Positions 27,640-38,799 of a stretch of 64,000 nucleotides of DNA are shown one piece after another. Each line of letters opens with the position of its first letter. Within the stretch, counting starts at the first letter, position 1. The stretch lies in assembly GCF_009617755.1 (NCBI RefSeq), contig NZ_BGZH01000002.1, forward strand, positions 186,001-250,000, written 5' to 3'. Both the position numbers and the translations under genes were made by a program. This stretch comes from Marinobacter salsuginis. Its GTDB lineage: Bacteria > Pseudomonadota > Gammaproteobacteria > Pseudomonadales > Oleiphilaceae. The notes under the pieces are model-generated. The model did not search any database. It saw only the letters and a program-made list of their open reading frames with translations, and had not been told where the DNA came from.

Positions 27640-27644
27640 ACCGC

Positions 27645-28472
27645 TCATTCTTTGTATTCCACCAGTTTCTGGGCCTTGCCCAGGGCCAGGTCGAGCAGCA
27701 TGCCCACCACCCCGATCATCAGGATGGAGAAGATCACACTCGCTAGATCCAGGTTGTTCCACTCGTTCCACACGTAGTAGCCAATTCCAGTGCCGCCCAC
27801 GAGCATTTCCGCGGCGACGATCACCAGCCAGGCGATGCCGATGGAGATGCGCATGCCGGTCAGGATGGTGGGAGCGGCGGCCGGCAGAATGACCGTAAGC
27901 GCGGTCTTGATCGGGCTGAGCTCGTGGGTACGGGCCACGTTCACCCAGTCCTGCCGTACGTTGGCCACGCCGAAGGCCGTGTTCAGCAGCATCGGCCAGA
28001 TCGAGCAGATAAAGATCACGAAGATCGCCGAGGCGTCGGAGTCCTGGATGATGAACAGGGCCAGCGGCATCCAGGCCAGCGGTGAGATCGGTCGCAGCAC
28101 CTGGATGTAAGGGTTCAAGGCCTTGTACATCAGCGGCGACATACCGATCAGGAAGCCAATGGGCAGTGCGATGGCCATGGCCGCCAGATACCCGGTCAGC
28201 ACCCGGTATACCGAGTAGGCCAACTGGATACCGATACCCTTGTCGTTGGCGCCGGCGTCATAGAACGGGTTGGACAGCTCTGCCCAGGCCAGCTTGATCA
28301 CCGCCGAGGGTGGCGGCACACGGGATTCCTGATCCGCGCCACCCATCAGCATTTCGTATTCGGTCATTCCGGTCTGGGCCTCCGGGGGCTGGGTTGCCAT
28401 CTCCCAGAGCCCCAGGGCCAGAATCAGGAACGACACCGACAGCAGTGCTGCCCGGACGTTCAGGGAAGCCAT
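27645..28472 (-). CDS. cynB: Cyanate/nitrate-type ABC importer, permease
   Basis: A 275-residue inner-membrane permease of the NrtB/SsuC family with about six transmembrane helices. An N-terminal helix (LLSVSFLILALGLWEMA) is followed by a periplasmic segment that includes EYEMLMGGADQESR. The coupling-helix region that contacts the ATPase reads ARTHELSPIKTALTVILPAAAPTILTG. It begins two bases after the cynA stop and is part of the same operon. Confidence 0.92.
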   Translation of the reverse strand: MASLNVRAALLSVSFLILALGLWEMATQPPEAQTGMTEYEMLMGGADQESRVPPPSAVIKLAWAELSNPFYDAGANDKGIGIQLAYSVYRVLTGYLAAMAIALPIGFLIGMSPLMYKALNPYIQVLRPISPLAWMPLALFIIQDSDASAIFVIFICSIWPMLLNTAFGVANVRQDWVNVARTHELSPIKTALTVILPAAAPTILTGMRISIGIAWLVIVAAEMLVGGTGIGYYVWNEWNNLDLASVIFSILMIGVVGMLLDLALGKAQKLVEYKE

Positions 28473-28474
28473 GA

Positions 28475-29896
28475 TTACACCCTCCCGATCGCGAAGCTGC
28501 GGGTGTACTCTTCGGCGCTATCCGGATCGAAGGTTTTACCCATGATGGTGTGGGTCTTGTAGGTTTTATCCGGTGCGGAGTAACCCATTTCTTCCATCAG
28601 CTTTCCGGTCTCGCTGGCCAGGTACACCTGCTCGGCGATGGCCTTGTAGTCCACATCACCCTCGATATACCCCCAGCGCTTCATCTGGGTGAGAATCCAG
28701 ACGCCCATGGAGTGCCAGGGGAACGGATCGAAATCAATGCGGTCCGGAACGTCTTTCACCTCGCCAAGACCATCCGCGTAGTATCCGGTCAGCACCTGCT
28801 GGATCACTGGCACCGGCTGGTTCAGGTAGTTCTTGGGCGCAATGGCTTCGGAGATTTCCTTGCGGTTATCCGGATTGTTGGAGTACTGGGTCGCGTCGAT
28901 GATGGCGCGAAGCAGAGCGCCATAGGTGTTCGGGTTTTCGGTGGCGAACTTCTGGCTGCAGGCAAAGGCGCAGCACGGGTGGCCTTCCCAGATGTCTTTG
29001 GTCAGCATGTGGATAAAGCCCACTTTCTCCCAAACCGCACGCTGGTTGAACGGGTCCGGGGAGAGGTAACCGTCGAGGTTACCGGCGCGCAGATTAGCAA
29101 CCATTTCAGGTGGCGGTACCACACGGATTTGCACGTCTTTGTCCGGGTCGACGCCATTCTCGGCCAGGTAGTAGCGCAACAGGAAGTTGTGCATGGAGTA
29201 CTCGAACGGCACCCCGAACTTGAAGCCCTTCCACTGCTTGGGATCGCGCTTGTCCTTGTGGTCCACGTGCAGGACGATCGCCTGGCCATTGATGTTTTCA
29301 ACCGCGGGCATGATATACGGCTCCGGTGTGGAGCCAGCGCCCATGGTCATGGCCAGGGGCATGGGAGTCAGCATGTGGGAAGCGTCGTATTCGCCCGCCA
29401 GTGACTTGTCGCGAGCCACCGCCCAGCCGGCGGTCTTGGTCACGGTGACATCCAGTCCGTAGCGCTCATAGAAACCCATCGGGTGAGCCATAATGATCGG
29501 CGTGGCGCAGGTAATGGGTACAAAGCCGACGTTCAGCTTGGTTTTCTCAAGCTTGCCGAGAGACTCCTTCACCGCGGCCTTGGCCTTTTCCATAGGGAAC
29601 ACACTGCCCAGAACGGCCGCTGCGGTGCCCGCTCCCATCATCTTCATGAAGCTGCGCCGGCTGTGTTCGTTGTGACCAAACACTGAGCGCACGACGGCGC
29701 CTTCAATGGCACGATCCATCATCGCTTCCGAGTCCAGATGCTCATCCGCCACTGCCTGCTGGCCGGCAGAAGGCTTGAGATCAAGGGAAATAGACGGGGC
29801 GCTGTCGCCCGGCTTGCACTCAGGGCAGCCGCAGGTCTTTGCGTGAATCAGGGATTTGTCACCATCAAAAGGATTTCCGAGGCTTTTCGTGGTCAT
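28475..29896 (-). CDS. cynA: CmpA/NrtA-family binding protein, probable cyanate receptor
   Basis: A 473-residue periplasmic binding protein of the nitrate, bicarbonate and cyanate class. Export is by the Tat system: the twin arginines R80-R81 in SRRSFMKMMGAG precede a hydrophobic stretch. Ahead of this is an unusual 79-residue cytoplasmic leader with HAKTCGCPEC at residues 18-27; I recall similar cysteine-bearing leaders in other NrtA-type proteins. The mature part contains LGKLEKTKLNVGFVPITCAT and ASHMLTPMPLAMTMG. Linkage to cynS suggests cyanate rather than nitrate. A sigma-54 promoter lies about 115 bases upstream of the ATG. Confidence 0.9.
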   Translation of the reverse strand: MTTKSLGNPFDGDKSLIHAKTCGCPECKPGDSAPSISLDLKPSAGQQAVADEHLDSEAMMDRAIEGAVVRSVFGHNEHSRRSFMKMMGAGTAAAVLGSVFPMEKAKAAVKESLGKLEKTKLNVGFVPITCATPIIMAHPMGFYERYGLDVTVTKTAGWAVARDKSLAGEYDASHMLTPMPLAMTMGAGSTPEPYIMPAVENINGQAIVLHVDHKDKRDPKQWKGFKFGVPFEYSMHNFLLRYYLAENGVDPDKDVQIRVVPPPEMVANLRAGNLDGYLSPDPFNQRAVWEKVGFIHMLTKDIWEGHPCCAFACSQKFATENPNTYGALLRAIIDATQYSNNPDNRKEISEAIAPKNYLNQPVPVIQQVLTGYYADGLGEVKDVPDRIDFDPFPWHSMGVWILTQMKRWGYIEGDVDYKAIAEQVYLASETGKLMEEMGYSAPDKTYKTHTIMGKTFDPDSAEEYTRSFAIGRV

Positions 29897-30023
29897 GGGG
29901 CACTCTCCTGCGTTTAGCGTGATTTACTGGTTATTTCTGCACTCTTGTGGTGCAACAAAGATGCGGCTCGGGCCCGACGGTCGAAACAGGGGCAGGCCGG
30001 CTACGCGTTCTGAAGGGGGTATC

Positions 30024-30039
30024 GCAGGGTTTGTGCCAA
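30024..30039 (-). promoter_or_regulatory. Sigma-54 promoter of the cynABDS operon
   Basis: On the minus strand the sequence reads TTGGCACAAACCCTGC, from 30039 down to 30024. The -24 GG and -12 GC are at exactly the spacing of the consensus TGGCAC-N5-TTGC. Transcription would start near 30012, about 115 bases before the cynA ATG. The adjacent activator gene is of the sigma-54-dependent class, which supports the call. Confidence 0.75.
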
Positions 30040-30105
30040 GTGCAGAAATTTTTTTAACTCTTTGTTTTTAAATGCCCAATATTCAGAAATCAGCAAACAG
30101 TCGAG

Positions 30106-30158
30106 CTACGATATTTCGTAATTAACGATTTTTCGTAGCGTCGACTGCGAATTTTCGT
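30106..30158. promoter_or_regulatory. Three dyads, candidate enhancer sites for the NtrC-type activator
   Basis: Within the 313-base gap between cynA and the activator gene the dyad (A/G)CGA-N4-TCGT occurs three times: 30108-30119, 30125-30136 and 30147-30158. The flanks give repeated TTTCGTA words. The sites lie about 70-125 bases upstream of the minus-strand sigma-54 promoter, the normal enhancer distance. The last is directly next to TTGGCACGGGGATTGA at 30161-30176, a sigma-54-like box for the activator itself whose -12 element is GA instead of GC. Apart from these sites I see nothing else in 29897-30209. Confidence 0.6.
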
Positions 30159-30209
30159 AGTTGGCACGGGGATTGATTCTTCTCCGTCAGACTGACTCGG
30201 GAAGCCACC

Positions 30210-32109
<1,900 letters not shown>

Positions 32110-32123
<14 letters not shown>

Positions 32124-33447
32124 TGCCCATCTGGTTCAAAGCGTAAGTCACCGCGATCCATAGCAGCATTACCAGCGGCAGATAGCGGCCAACCAGGTAC
32201 ATCCGCCATTCCCACCAACGGCTTTCCGTGCCCAGCACAGTCCGGATCTTCTCCGGTGGTATAAACCAGCAGAACATGGCCGCGCCCAGGACCCCGGAGA
32301 AGATAATCACATTGCCGCCGGCCACCCGGTCGATCACATCCAGAACCGGCTCCCCGGCAATGTTCCACTCCAGTGGTGTGAAACTCAGCGCCGATGCTGT
32401 ACCCAGCACCAGCATAACCAGGGTAACCAAACTGACCGCCCGGCCATTGCTCAGCCGGAACTCTTCCGCCACCGCAGCAATCATCACCTTCAAACCGGCC
32501 AGACTGGAACTGAACGCCGCCATGAAGAACAGGCTGAAAAACAGCGTGCCCACCCAGTAGCCACCAACCATGTCCTCGAACACCCGGGGCATGGTCACGA
32601 ACGCAAGTTGGCTGCCTTCTGTGGGCTCCATGCCAAGGCTGAACACAAACGGAAAGATCATCCAGCCTGCCAACAATGCCACGCTGGTCTCCGTGCCTGC
32701 GACAATCAGACAGGCCCTGGGAACATGAGTCTGCCGGGGGATAAAACTGCCGTAGGTCACCAGATAGCCCTGGCCAATCGCCAACGTGTAGAACGCCTGA
32801 CCGAAGGCGAATGCCCAAAGCTTGCCATGCGCCAGCCGGCTCCAATCCACCTGGAAAAAGAAATCCTTGGTCTGCTCCCAACCGGGCGTTCGGCTGGCGA
32901 AGACCACCAGCCCAATCATCACAATGATCAATACCGGCATCAGGATCTTCGACATCAGCTCAATGGCTGTCACATCCTTGGCCAGGATGATGGCGCCCAG
33001 CAAAGTGACGGCGAAGAAGTACCAGAGCGAGTTATACCCGGCGGTAAAATCCCCGAACACCCGGAGATCGTCCGTTGCGGCATCCACCGCATACCCCAGG
33101 GTCCAGCCGGTAATCACCAGGTAATAGCTGGTAATGGCCATGGTGATCAGAACCACAAACCAGCCATAGACCACGCCAAAGCGGTTCACCTGCCGGTAAG
33201 TCTGAACGGTACTGCCCTTGGAGAGCCGCCCGGCAGACACTTCCAGAATCATGATGGGCAGGACCACCACAATCAGCGCCAGAAGGTAAGCCACCACAAA
33301 AGCGCCACCACCGTTCTCCCCCACCATATAAGGGAACCGCCACAGGTTCCCCAGCCCCACGGCAGCGGCCGCCATGGAGGCCACAAACGCGGGCTCAGAA
33401 CTCCACTGTTTACGGGATTCCTCAATAAACTCGTGGCGCTTTCGCAC
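32110..33447 (-). CDS. Sodium-dependent transporter, NSS/SNF family
   Basis: A 445-residue symporter of the LeuT fold with about eleven hydrophobic segments. The TM1 signature reads FVASMAAAAVGLGNLWRFPYMVGENGGGAF when pieces are joined, with the sodium- and substrate-binding GLGNLWRFPY core. I place the start at GTG 33447 (MRKRHEFIEESRKQW), because GGAGAAGGAAA lies seven bases upstream; the longer frame uses a TTG at 33498 with no ribosome site. Substrates of bacterial members are amino acids or related amines. Its 3' end overlaps that of the convergent activator gene by 14 bases. Confidence 0.9.
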
Positions 33448-33580
33448 GGGGTTTCCTTCTCCAATGCCGGGGAATTTCAATGCATTGAAGGCTAGCAAAT
33501 CATTGAATTGGCCGCATGACTGATATCAAGTCAGGCTTTCTGGGATGGTGGGACTTCTGCCTTGGGGGATGGCCGGCAGT

Positions 33581-33697
33581 GGGGGTGGCTGGTGGATTTT
33601 TCGCCGGAAAAAGGTGTCTGAGCGAAGCGAGTTCTTTTTCCAAGAAAAACTCCACCGGCCACCTCGTAGCCCGCCCCTACACAGGCAGGCTACGAGG
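33581..33697. repeat. Palindromic dispersed repeat, copy 2, with added stem
   Basis: This stretch repeats the element at 26065-26150 from GGTGG through TTTTTCC with few changes: same tip GAGCGAAGCGAG, inner arms GGAAAAAG at 33606-33613 and CTTTTTCC at 33634-33641, and outer arms with one mismatch. It is followed by a second perfect stem, CCTCGTAGCC at 33662-33671 with GGCTACGAGG at 33688-33697, just past the thiolase stop codon, where it could help terminate that transcript. Confidence 0.8.
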
Positions 33698-33705
33698 AGA
33701 GGCAA

Positions 33706-34887
33706 TCAGATCAACTCAATGGCAACAGCAGTCCCCTCGCCACCACCAATACACAGCGAAGCCACACCACGCTTCAGCCCACGCTGCTTCAGGGCATTAA
33801 TCAGGGTAACGATGATCCGCGAACCGGAAGAGCCTATCGGGTGCCCCAGGGCACAGGCGCCGCCGTGGACGTTGACCTTTTCAGCCGGGAGCTTCAGCTC
33901 GTTCATGGCCGCCAGGGTAACCACCGCGAAAGCTTCGTTGATTTCGAACAGGTCCACGTCGTCGACGCTCCAGCCAGCTTTCTTGAGCACCTTCTCGATG
34001 GAACCGATGGGCGCCAGGGTAAACTCGGCTGGCAGGCGGGCGTGGGTGGCGTGAGCCACGATTCGGGCCTGGGGAACGAGGCCACGGGCGTCGGCTTCGG
34101 CGGCGGAGGCCAGTACCAGGGCGGAGGCACCGTCGCTGATGGAGCTGGAGTTGGCCGCAGTCACGGAACCGTCTTTGGCGAAGGCCGGCTTCAGGTGCGG
34201 GATTTTCTCCGGTTTGGCGTTGCCCGGTTGCTCGTCGGTGTCGACTTCGGTGTCACCGCCACGGCCGGATACGGTTACCGGAACAATCTCGTCACGGAAC
34301 CAGCCGTTTTCGATGGCGGCCAGGGATTTCTGGAGGGAGCCGATGGCAAACTCGTCCATGGCCTGGCGGCTGATGTCGTACTTGTCCGCGGTGCGCTGGG
34401 CGAAGACGCCCATCAGGCCGCCTTCGTAGGCGTCTTCCAGGCCATCCAGGAACATGCTGTCCATCACTTGGCCGTGGCCCATGCGCATACCACCGCGGGC
34501 TTTGGGCAGCAGGTACGGTGCCTGGCTCATGTTTTCCATGCCGCCAGCAATCATGATGTTGTTGGTGCCGGCTTTGATCTGGTCGTGAGCCATGATCACG
34601 GCCTGCATGCCGGAGCCGCACATTTTGTTGATGGTGGTGCAGCCTGAGCTGTCGGGAATGCCGGAGGCGCGTGAGGCCTGGCGGGCCGGGGCCTGGCCGA
34701 GGCCTGCGGGCAGTACGCAACCCATGATCACTTCCTGCACATCTGCAGGCTGTAGGCCGGAGCGCTCGATGGCGGCCTTGATGGAGATGGCGCCCAGGTC
34801 TGGAGAGCGCACGGAGCTGAGGGAGCCCATCATGCCGCCCATCGGGGTTCTTGCTGAGCCTGCGATTACTACGTCGTTACCATTCAT
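33706..34887 (-). CDS. Acetyl-CoA C-acyltransferase (thiolase)
   Basis: A 393-residue thiolase. The nucleophilic cysteine lies in TTINKMCGSGMQAVIMA, the active-site histidine region in EINEAFAVV, and the second cysteine and histidine in NVHGGACALGHPIGSSG. The length and motifs fit biosynthetic or degradative acetoacetyl-CoA thiolases. Being in the LiuR island, it may split the acetoacetyl-CoA formed at the end of leucine breakdown, or a 2-methylacetoacetyl-CoA from isoleucine. It is the last gene of the leftward wing and is separated from the dehydrogenase by a structured repeat. Confidence 0.93.
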   Translation of the reverse strand: MNGNDVVIAGSARTPMGGMMGSLSSVRSPDLGAISIKAAIERSGLQPADVQEVIMGCVLPAGLGQAPARQASRASGIPDSSGCTTINKMCGSGMQAVIMAHDQIKAGTNNIMIAGGMENMSQAPYLLPKARGGMRMGHGQVMDSMFLDGLEDAYEGGLMGVFAQRTADKYDISRQAMDEFAIGSLQKSLAAIENGWFRDEIVPVTVSGRGGDTEVDTDEQPGNAKPEKIPHLKPAFAKDGSVTAANSSSISDGASALVLASAAEADARGLVPQARIVAHATHARLPAEFTLAPIGSIEKVLKKAGWSVDDVDLFEINEAFAVVTLAAMNELKLPAEKVNVHGGACALGHPIGSSGSRIIVTLINALKQRGLKRGVASLCIGGGEGTAVAIELI

Positions 34888-34913
34888 GTTAAATGCCCTC
34901 TAATTTGGTGCTG

Positions 34914-35021
34914 GGCCAAGTGCCAGACGCCTTTCAGGGACACGCTGTGAATACGTCCATGTACGCTTGACTGCAGCATCCATGCTGCAGACAGTCCCTG
35001 AAAGGCATCTGGCACCCGGCC
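34914..35021 (-). repeat. Structured repeat with GTCAAGCG core, copy A
   Basis: Long outer arms at 34920-34941 and 34994-35015 pair at 21 of 22 positions and extend imperfectly to 34914 and 35021. Inside are the 20-base palindrome CTGCAGCATCCATGCTGCAG (34971-34990) and a second stem around 34951-34964. Read in the direction of the flanking genes, the core is ATGGAT, GTCAAGCG, ACATGGA, then AGCG. Copy B at 38800-38907 has the same core but different stem sequences. Confidence 0.75.
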
Positions 35022-35048
35022 TTCAGATTGTGAGTTCGTCTGCCTTTA

Positions 35049-36200
35049 TCAGGCTTTACCCAGTACCGACCGGGCAATAATTTCTTTCATGACTTCCGAG
35101 GTGCCGCCATAAATCCGCTGCACCCGCGCGTCGATAAAGGCCCGGGAAATCGGGTATTCGGTGGTGTAACCGTAACCGCCAAACAGCTGCAGGCAGCCAT
35201 CGGCCACGCGGCACTGCATTTCAGTGGCGCTGTACTTGGCCATGGAGGCGGTTGGCGCGTCCAGTTCGCCCAGGTCGTACTGGTCGATGCACTGGTCCAC
35301 GAAGGCCTTGTTGACCCGGTAGTCGGTTTCCATGCGAGCGATTTCAAAGCGGGTATTTTGCAGTTGGGCCAGTTTCTGGCCGAACAGTTCCCGCTCCTGG
35401 GCGTAGGCGATGGTCAGGTCCAGGGAACCACGGGCGGCGGCTACGCCGAGAGCACCGATCACCAGGCGTTCCCGGGGCAGTTCCTTCATCAGATACACAA
35501 AGCCCTGCCCTTCTTCACCGAGAAGAGCGGAGGCCGGGATGCGCATATCGGAGAAGAACAGCTCGGAGGTATCCCCGGAGTGCTGGCCGATCTTGTCGAG
35601 GTTGCGGCCTTTGCTGAAGCCCGGCAGCGAGGTGTCTACCAGGAACAGGCTAATGCCGCGGGCGCCGGCCTTTGGATCGGTTTTCGCGGCAACGATCACC
35701 ATATCGGCGTGCTGGCCGTTAGTGATGAAGGTCTTGGAGCCGTTCAGAATGTACTCGTCGCCATCTTTCACGGCGCTGGTGCGAATCGCTTGCAGGTCGC
35801 TGCCGGCACCGGGTTCGGTCATGGCGATGGCACCTACGGCTTCGCCGGAGACCAGTTTGGGCAGCCATTGCTGACGCTGCTCTTCATTGCCCATGTGGCT
35901 AAGGTAAGGCGCCACGATGTCGGAATGCACCATCACGTTGGTGGACAGTGCGCCGAATCCCATGCGGGCCAGTTCTTCGCCCACAACGACGGAGAACTGG
36001 AAGGGGGCACCAATGCCGCCCCACTCTTCAGGCACATCCACACAAAGCATGCCGGCGTTGCCCAGGGTGTTCCAGAGTTCGCGGGGCACCAGACCGGATT
36101 TTTCCCAGGCTTCGTAGTGCGGCGTCACTTCTTTTTCCAGGACCTTGATTACGGAATCCCGGAACATCGCCAGTTCTTCTTTATCAACAGACACGGTCAT
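35049..36200 (-). CDS. Acyl-CoA dehydrogenase
   Basis: A 383-residue flavoprotein of the acyl-CoA dehydrogenase family. It shows the FAD and substrate signature AIAMTEPGAGSDLQAIRTSA, then LNGSKTFITNG, and the C-terminal signature LQLFGGYGYTTEYPISRAFIDARVQRIYGGTSE. It feeds electrons from an acyl-CoA to ETF. Within this cluster a short-branched or medium-chain substrate, for example from isoleucine or fatty acid breakdown, is plausible. The ATG at 36200 has AGGAGA upstream; the longer frame begins with a TTG inside that ribosome site. Confidence 0.92.
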   Translation of the reverse strand: MTVSVDKEELAMFRDSVIKVLEKEVTPHYEAWEKSGLVPRELWNTLGNAGMLCVDVPEEWGGIGAPFQFSVVVGEELARMGFGALSTNVMVHSDIVAPYLSHMGNEEQRQQWLPKLVSGEAVGAIAMTEPGAGSDLQAIRTSAVKDGDEYILNGSKTFITNGQHADMVIVAAKTDPKAGARGISLFLVDTSLPGFSKGRNLDKIGQHSGDTSELFFSDMRIPASALLGEEGQGFVYLMKELPRERLVIGALGVAAARGSLDLTIAYAQERELFGQKLAQLQNTRFEIARMETDYRVNKAFVDQCIDQYDLGELDAPTASMAKYSATEMQCRVADGCLQLFGGYGYTTEYPISRAFIDARVQRIYGGTSEVMKEIIARSVLGKA

Positions 36201-36224
36201 GTATGTCTCCTGCAATTGGATGCT

Positions 36225-36986
36225 TCACTTGGGCGCCATGCGGAGCGCGCAGTCCAGGCGAATCACTTCGCCGTTGAGAATCGGGTTGCGCACCATCTGG
36301 TCAACCATCATGCCGAACTCTTCCGGCTTGCCGAGACGCTTCGGGAACGGCAGCGTGGCTGCCAGGCTTTCCTGAACTTCCTCGGGCATACCCGCCATCA
36401 TGGGTGTCATGAACAGGCCAGGTGCAATCGTATTTACACGGATGCCCTCGCGAGCCAGCTCACGGGCTGACTGAAGGGTAAGCGATACCACACCGCCCTT
36501 GGAGGCACTGTAGGCCGCCTGGCCAATCTGACCTTCATAAGCTGCCACGGAAGCCGTGTTGATGATTACGCCGCGCTCACCATCGGCATTGGGTTCACGC
36601 TGAGCCATATCCGCCGCGGCCAGACGCAGAATGTTAAAGGTACCAATCAGGTTGACCTGAATAACCTTGCTGAAGTTCTCCAGCGGCATCACACCTTCGC
36701 GGCCCAGAATCTTGGAAGCCGTGGCAATACCGGCACAGTTCACGGCAATACCGCAGGGACCATGGGCTTCGCGGGCAGCGTTGATAGCTGCTTCGGCGCT
36801 GTCGGGGGAGCTCACGTCACACTCAAGGAAAATCCCGCCGATGTCCTCGGCCACCTTACGGCCCTGCTCTTTCTGCAAATCCAGGATCGCCACCTTGCAT
36901 CCCGATGCCGCCAGTGCGCGGGCCGCACCCTCGCCCAGACCGGAAGCGCCGCCTGTTACAATGGCCGCCACGTTTTTGAATTCCAT
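36225..36986 (-). CDS. SDR-family 3-hydroxyacyl-CoA dehydrogenase (type II-like)
   Basis: A 253-residue short-chain dehydrogenase. The NAD-binding motif is VTGGASGLGEGAARAL and the catalytic residues lie in NTASVAAYEGQIGQAAYSASKGGV (Ser, Tyr and Lys). Features such as AVNCAGIA and IAPGLFMTPMMAGMPEEVQ are those of the HSD17B10-like group, which oxidises 3-hydroxyacyl-CoA or 2-methyl-3-hydroxybutyryl-CoA. It is the first gene of the leftward wing, so it should share LiuR control with the dehydrogenase and thiolase downstream. Confidence 0.92.
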   Translation of the reverse strand: MEFKNVAAIVTGGASGLGEGAARALAASGCKVAILDLQKEQGRKVAEDIGGIFLECDVSSPDSAEAAINAAREAHGPCGIAVNCAGIATASKILGREGVMPLENFSKVIQVNLIGTFNILRLAAADMAQREPNADGERGVIINTASVAAYEGQIGQAAYSASKGGVVSLTLQSARELAREGIRVNTIAPGLFMTPMMAGMPEEVQESLAATLPFPKRLGKPEEFGMMVDQMVRNPILNGEVIRLDCALRMAPK

Positions 36987-37045
36987 CGTTCACTCCCCTT
37001 TTCAGGATTCTGTTTGTTTAAAATCGGACCAGAAAACTACTTTAC

Positions 37046-37057
37046 GTTTACGTAAAC
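37046..37057. promoter_or_regulatory. Palindrome GTTTACGTAAAC, candidate LiuR operator
   Basis: A perfect 12-base palindrome in the 104-base divergent gap, 33 bases before the liuR ATG and 59 bases before the SDR gene. A further TTTACG directly precedes it. MerR-type regulators bind such dyads between promoter boxes, and LiuR sites of proteobacteria are of this ACGTAAAC type as I recall. It would serve both wings. Confidence 0.65.
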
Positions 37058-37090
37058 TTTATCTAACCTAAGTCGAAAAAGGAAATCGCA

Positions 37091-37534
37091 ATGGTCGAAA
37101 AGAAAACGTTCAGCATCAGCGAGCTCTCACAGGAGTTCGATGTCACAACGCGAAGCATCCGCTTCTATGAGGATCAGGGGCTGCTGAAGCCGCGCCGACG
37201 CGGACAGACCCGTATTTTCAGCACCAAGGATCGTGTGCGTCTGAAACTGATCCTTCGCGGCAAGCGCATGGGCTTCACCCTGGCGGAAACCCGGGAGCTA
37301 TTTGACCTGTGGGATGAAACCCTCACCGGTAACGAAAAACAGCTCCTGAAAATGCTGGAGATCCTGGACGGTCGCAAAGCCATGCTGGAACAGCAGAAGA
37401 ACGACATTGCCCAGGCAGAGATGGAAATAGACACAGCGGAAGCCCGGTGCCGAGAAGCCCTGGCGGAGCTACAAAAGAAAAAGAAACAGCAGGCGCCGGC
37501 CAACGACGAGGCCAGGCAGACCGCTGAAAACTAA
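37091..37534 (+). CDS. liuR: MerR-family regulator LiuR
   Basis: A 147-residue MerR-type regulator. The winged helix occupies residues about 7-75 (FSISELSQEFDVTTRSIRFY, EDQGLLKPRRRGQTRIF, then LKLILRGKRMGFTLAETRELF). A long dimerisation helix follows and the tail is lysine-rich. There are no metal-binding cysteines, which fits LiuR rather than a metal sensor. LiuR controls branched-chain amino acid and fatty acid catabolism. It sits directly before liuA, and the operator-like palindrome lies in its promoter. Confidence 0.9.
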   Translation: MVEKKTFSISELSQEFDVTTRSIRFYEDQGLLKPRRRGQTRIFSTKDRVRLKLILRGKRMGFTLAETRELFDLWDETLTGNEKQLLKMLEILDGRKAMLEQQKNDIAQAEMEIDTAEARCREALAELQKKKKQQAPANDEARQTAEN

Positions 37535-37563
37535 TGATCGACAGAAATCAAAGGTAGCCAACG

Positions 37564-38733
37564 ATGAAATCACAGTACTCAGAGCTCAACTTCGGCCTCG
37601 GCGAAACCCTCGATATGCTCCGCGAGCAGGTCAACGGCTTTGCCGCTGCAGAAATCGCGCCACGCGCCGAGGAAATCGATCGTAACAACGAATTCCCCAT
37701 GGACCTGTGGCGGAAAATGGGCGACATGGGCCTGCTGGGTATCACCGTGAAAGAAGAGTACGGCGGCTCCGACATGGGCTACCTGGCCCACGTGATCGCC
37801 ATGGAAGAAATCAGCCGTGCTTCCGCCTCCGTTGGCCTCTCCTACGGTGCCCACTCCAACCTGTGTGTGAACCAGATTCACCGCAACGGCACCGAAGAAC
37901 AGAAACAGAAATACCTGCCAAAACTGGTAAGCGGCGAGCACATCGGCGCCCTGGCCATGTCTGAGCCCAACGCCGGTTCCGACGTTATCTCCATGAAACT
38001 GAGCGCCAAAGACGCCGGAGACCACTACGTTCTCAACGGCAACAAAATGTGGATCACCAACGGTCCGGACGCCCACACCTACGTCATCTACGCCAAGACC
38101 GACACTCAGGCCGGCTCACGCGGCGTGACCGCCTTCATCGTAGAGCGAGACTACCCGGGCTTCAGCCGCCACCAGAAACTCGACAAGCTCGGCATGCGTG
38201 GCTCCAACACCTGCGAACTGGTGTTCGAAGACTGCAAAGTACCCAAGGAAAACGTACTGGGCGGGGAAGGCAACGGCGCGCGGGTCCTGATGAGCGGCCT
38301 CGACTACGAGCGTCTCGTTCTTTCCGGCGGCCCCCTGGGCATCATGCAGGCTGCCATGGACGTTGTCGTCCCCTACATCCGCGAGCGCAAACAGTTCGGC
38401 CAGGCCATCGGCGAATTCGAGCTGGTACAGGGCAAAGTTGCCGACATGTACACCTGGATGAACACCGCCAAATCCTACGTATACATGGTTGCCATGTCCG
38501 CCGACCGCGGCGCTGAAACCACCCGGAAAGACGCCGCCGGCGCGATCCTCTACTCCGCCGAAATGGCCACCAAAATCGCCCTGGACGCCATCCAGCTGCT
38601 CGGCGGTAACGGCTACATCAACGAATACCCGACAGGCCGCCTGCTGCGCGACGCCAAACTGTATGAGATCGGTGCTGGTACGTCCGAGATCCGCCGGATG
38701 CTGATCGGTCGTGAGCTGTACCTGAACAAGTAA
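37564..38733 (+). CDS. liuA: Isovaleryl-CoA dehydrogenase
   Basis: A 389-residue acyl-CoA dehydrogenase that oxidises isovaleryl-CoA to 3-methylcrotonyl-CoA in leucine degradation. Marks of this subfamily are [49 protein letters not shown] and the terminal [33 protein letters not shown], read in pieces. The genes for the next two steps follow directly. A 202-base gap with repeat B separates it from liuB. Confidence 0.95.
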   Translation: MKSQYSELNFGLGETLDMLREQVNGFAAAEIAPRAEEIDRNNEFPMDLWRKMGDMGLLGITVKEEYGGSDMGYLAHVIAMEEISRASASVGLSYGAHSNLCVNQIHRNGTEEQKQKYLPKLVSGEHIGALAMSEPNAGSDVISMKLSAKDAGDHYVLNGNKMWITNGPDAHTYVIYAKTDTQAGSRGVTAFIVERDYPGFSRHQKLDKLGMRGSNTCELVFEDCKVPKENVLGGEGNGARVLMSGLDYERLVLSGGPLGIMQAAMDVVVPYIRERKQFGQAIGEFELVQGKVADMYTWMNTAKSYVYMVAMSADRGAETTRKDAAGAILYSAEMATKIALDAIQLLGGNGYINEYPTGRLLRDAKLYEIGAGTSEIRRMLIGRELYLNK

Positions 38734-38799
38734 GCAGCCGTTACAAGGCGAGGCCGTTCAACCCTGCACCGGGGACGGCCTGCTCCCAAGTTAAAACGA

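Noticed and set aside
30161..30176. TTGGCACGGGGATTGA as a firm sigma-54 promoter for the activator gene
   Set aside because: The -24 half is perfect, but the -12 half has GA instead of GC, so I mention it only as a weak possibility and do not list it as a promoter.
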